From JAWXCM01 sp034408745 (GTDB lineage Bacteria > Acidobacteriota > Terriglobia > Bryobacterales > Bryobacteraceae): a DNA stretch of 16,963 nt. The stretch lies in NCBI GenBank assembly GCA_034408745.1, contig JAWXCM010000204.1, forward strand, positions 1 through 16,963. The letters run 5' to 3'. This document shows positions 14,538-16,963 of the stretch, one piece after another. Within the stretch, counting starts at the first letter, position 1. Each line of letters begins with the position of its first letter. The translations under genes were made by a program, and so were the position numbers. The notes under the pieces are model-generated. The model did not search any database. It was not told the DNA's origin and saw only the letters and a program-made list of their open reading frames with translations.

Positions 14538-16960
14538 TCCTGAGGCCGCTGCGGATCGAGCCGCTGCGCACCGCCCTCACCGTGCTGGCAGTCGCCCTCG
14601 GCGTGGGAGTGGTCCTTGCCATTGAACTGGCGGGCGACGCCGCGGCGGGTTCGTTCCGCAGTTCCGTCGAGACGCTGACCGGCCGAGCCGACTTTGAACT
14701 CACCGGTACGGGCGGCATAGCCCCAGAGGTGCTAGCCAAACTGGCCGCGCTCCCCGAACCGCTGCAGTTGCGCCCCCGAATCGAAGACTACGCGGTGATT
14801 CCGTCCCTCGGCCGCACGGTTCCGTTTCTCGGCATCGACGTGCTGACTGACGGCAATACCAACCGGCCCGAAACCGGCTCCGCGGAGTTCACCCGCGAGG
14901 ACTCGGTCTGGGCGGGCCGCAAGCTGGGATGGAAGATCGGCCAGCAAGTGCCGATCCTGTTGAACGACCGGGAGGTGACCGTCACCGTGCGCGGCCTGCT
15001 TCCCGAGTCCGCAGGCGACGTGATCGTGTCCGACCTCGGCCCCGCCACCCGGCTGCTCGGCCGCGATGGCACCCTCGACCGCATCCTCGTCGAAGTGCCC
15101 GCAGGCACGGACGTCGAGCGTTGGGAGCGGCTGCTGCAGAGCGCCGTCGGCGAACAGGTCACCATCAACCGCTTCGGCTCGCGCACCGAAGAGAATCGCC
15201 GCATGCTGACGGCGTTTCGATGGAATCTGCGCGTGCTCTCCTACATCGCACTCGTAGTCGGCGCGTTCCTCATCTACAACACCATCTCCGTATCCGTGGT
15301 CCGCCGCCGTGCCGAGATCGGCGTGCTCCGGGCGCTCGGCGCGACGCGCCTGGGAGTGCTGGCCGCGTTTCTCGGCGAGGCCGCCTGCTTCGGGTTGCTG
15401 GGCGGAGCGGCGGGCATCCTGCTCGGCAGGGTGATGGCGCAGAGCGCGGTCGGCCTGGTCGCAATGACCGTCGAATCCCTCTACGTCAGCAGCCGTCCAG
15501 GCGATATCGCGCTGACCCCCGACGTCGCGGCCCTCGGCATAGTGGCCGGACTCATAGTCGCGGTCCTCTCCGCACTCCTGCCCGCGTGGGAAGCCTCGCA
15601 GGTGGCGCCCGTAGAAGCAATGTCCCGAGGCCGCGCCGACCACCAGACCCGCGTGCGCTCCGGCCTCAGCCTGATGGTAGCCGCCGCCCTCGGCGCCATC
15701 GCGCTGGTAGCCTCGCAGCAACCACCCGTAAGCGGCAAGCCAGTGTTCGGCTACCTCGCCGCCCTCTGTCTCATCGGCATGCTCGCCGCGGGAATAGCGC
15801 CGCTGGTTGGCTTCGTTTCGTCCACCACGTCCGGCCTCATGCGCTCCATCTTCGGCGTCGAGGGCCTGCTCGCCACCCGCACACTGAACGGCTCCCTGCG
15901 CCGCACCTCGGTCCTCGCCGGAGCGCTGGCCACCGCCATAGCAATGACCGCGGCAGTCGGCATCATGGTGGGCAGTTTCCGCGAGACCGTGCTCGTCTGG
16001 ATGGAGGATCGCCTCAAAGCCGACATCTACATCCGGCCCGCCGGACCCGCCAGCGCCGACCGCCACCCCACCATGGCCGCCGATTCCGCCGACCGTCTGC
16101 GCGCCCTCCCTGAAGTCGCCAGCGTCGACACCTTTCGCGCCTACCGCATCACCTACAACGGCAAGCCAGTCACCTTCGGAGGCGGCGAGACGACGAAGCC
16201 TCCTGAGCTGGCCACCGACCCGCAATCCGCCATCGTCAGCGAGCCCTTCGCCAGCAAACATAACGTCCGACCAGGCGACTGGATCACCGTGCGGCTCGGC
16301 GCACGCGACGTGCGGTTCCGCGTACTCGAGATCTACACCGACTACGCCAGCGAACGCGGCTACATCATCGTCCACCGAAACACGCTGCTGCGCTATCTCC
16401 CCGACCCGTCGCCGTCAAACGTAGCCGTCTACCTAAAACCCGGCGTGTCGATGCAGGCAGGCCGCGAAGCCGTGGAGCGAGCCCTCGCGAACCGCCGCGT
16501 CCTGGTATTCAGCAACCGAAGCCTGCGCGAAGAAGCCATGCGCACCTTCGACCGCACCTTCGCCATCACCTACGCGCTGGAAGGCGTAGCCGTATTCGTG
16601 GCCGTGATGGGCGTAGCCGGAGCACTCCTGGCACTCGTAATCGACCGACGCCGCGAGCTCGGCCTGCTGCGATTCCTGGGCGGCGCGACAGGCCAAATCC
16701 GCCGCCTGATTCTATTCGAAGCCGGGCTGCTCGGCCTCCTCGCCAACGTCGCGGGCTTTGCCCTCGGTGTACTACTGTCCCTGCTCCTAATCTTCGTCAT
16801 CAACAAGCAGTCCTTCGGCTGGACCATCCAGTTCCACTGGCCCGTAGCGATGCTCCTGGGCGCGCTGGCGACGGTGTTCCTGGCGACGCTGGCAGCCTCC
16901 ATCTACCCCGCCCAGGTGGCCGCGAGCCTCAACCCCATAGAGGTGATCCATGAAGACTAG
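14507..16960 (+). CDS. FtsX-like ABC transporter permease (YbbP-like, 10 TM)
   Basis: The 817-aa inner-membrane permease has two FtsX domains. Hydrophobic segments lie near residues 21-42, 244-264, 283-307, 340-361, 386-403, 416-438, 468-491, 689-712, 739-766 and 782-802. This is the ten-helix layout of YbbP-type proteins (E. coli YbbP 804 aa). Large extracytoplasmic domains sit at about 45-240 and 495-685. Each FtsX half carries the RRRAEIGVLRALGAT / DRRRELGLLRFLGG coupling motif facing the ATPase. The start overlaps the ATPase gene, indicating a coupled two-gene transporter. Substrates of this class are poorly known; envelope lipids or lipoproteins are likely. The stop lies within the start region of the next gene. 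Confidence 0.93.
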   Translation: MPYLAIFYRLILRPLRIEPLRTALTVLAVALGVGVVLAIELAGDAAAGSFRSSVETLTGRADFELTGTGGIAPEVLAKLAALPEPLQLRPRIEDYAVIPSLGRTVPFLGIDVLTDGNTNRPETGSAEFTREDSVWAGRKLGWKIGQQVPILLNDREVTVTVRGLLPESAGDVIVSDLGPATRLLGRDGTLDRILVEVPAGTDVERWERLLQSAVGEQVTINRFGSRTEENRRMLTAFRWNLRVLSYIALVVGAFLIYNTISVSVVRRRAEIGVLRALGATRLGVLAAFLGEAACFGLLGGAAGILLGRVMAQSAVGLVAMTVESLYVSSRPGDIALTPDVAALGIVAGLIVAVLSALLPAWEASQVAPVEAMSRGRADHQTRVRSGLSLMVAAALGAIALVASQQPPVSGKPVFGYLAALCLIGMLAAGIAPLVGFVSSTTSGLMRSIFGVEGLLATRTLNGSLRRTSVLAGALATAIAMTAAVGIMVGSFRETVLVWMEDRLKADIYIRPAGPASADRHPTMAADSADRLRALPEVASVDTFRAYRITYNGKPVTFGGGETTKPPELATDPQSAIVSEPFASKHNVRPGDWITVRLGARDVRFRVLEIYTDYASERGYIIVHRNTLLRYLPDPSPSNVAVYLKPGVSMQAGREAVERALANRRVLVFSNRSLREEAMRTFDRTFAITYALEGVAVFVAVMGVAGALLALVIDRRRELGLLRFLGGATGQIRRLILFEAGLLGLLANVAGFALGVLLSLLLIFVINKQSFGWTIQFHWPVAMLLGALATVFLATLAASIYPAQVAASLNPIEVIHED

Positions 16961-16963
16961 CCC
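16950..16963 (+). CDS. Start of the next gene (cut by window edge)
   Basis: ATG at 16950 follows a very good Shine-Dalgarno, AGAGGTGATCC, and overlaps the permease stop by 11 bp; only M-K-T-S can be read. It is in a different frame from the permease. YbbA/YbbP-like pairs are often followed by a secreted lipocalin-like (AttH/CrtC-type) gene, but four residues cannot show this. Confidence 0.5.

Noticed and set aside
14732..16375. A 547-codon minus-strand frame rich in Gly, Ala, Asp and His
   Set aside because: It lies wholly within the permease gene on the opposite strand and has no domain-like content.

Overview
The window looks like chromosome from a GC-rich acidobacterium of the Solibacter/Bryobacter type. 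This is inferred from gene families: a C-terminal piece of the large acidobacterial TonB-dependent receptor family, a VWFA-related protein of the type common in that phylum, and an exported proline-rich/carboxypeptidase-regulatory-like/TPR protein. No rRNA or marker gene is present to fix the taxon.

Layout. 1-684: decayed ISKra4-type transposase. 760-2597: lpxD (lipid A synthesis) and a LOG-family nucleotide-processing gene, overlapping at ATGA. 2599-3314: a TonB-receptor C-terminal fragment, a UUCG hairpin and a second ISKra4 fragment. 3327-4728: a minus-strand exported hypothetical gene and a divergent ybaK-type deacylase. 4768-4842: tRNA-Glu(CTC). 4881-5830: a VWFA-family pseudogene. 5926-7215: the exported TPR protein gene (minus). 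7351-7427: tRNA-Asp(GTC).

7436-9495 is the most interesting part. The last 41 bases of tRNA-Asp plus 8 bases beyond it recur, slightly degraded, at 9446-9495. The two copies bracket about 2.0 kb holding a frameshifted RlmJ/TcmP-like methyltransferase gene, a degraded small ORF and an intact DinJ/YafQ-type toxin-antitoxin pair with a 17-bp palindromic operator candidate. This is the shape of an islet integrated at a tRNA 3' end, although no integrase is visible. Immediately outside the distal copy lies a Panacea-domain gene followed by a small beta-rich partner, probably its toxin, broken by a short insertion.

10650-12838 holds two coupled minus-strand genes of unknown function (309 and 429 aa). 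A DUF1186-like/SEC-C protein gene runs divergently from them. 13839-16960 is a YbbA/YbbP-like ABC transporter pair, and the start codon of a further gene lies at the right edge.

Four or five genes are broken by small indels or truncation. Some of this is clearly decay (IS remnants, the receptor fragment). The single-base shifts could also be assembly errors. The core genes (lpxD, LOG, ybaK, TPR, ABC) are intact.
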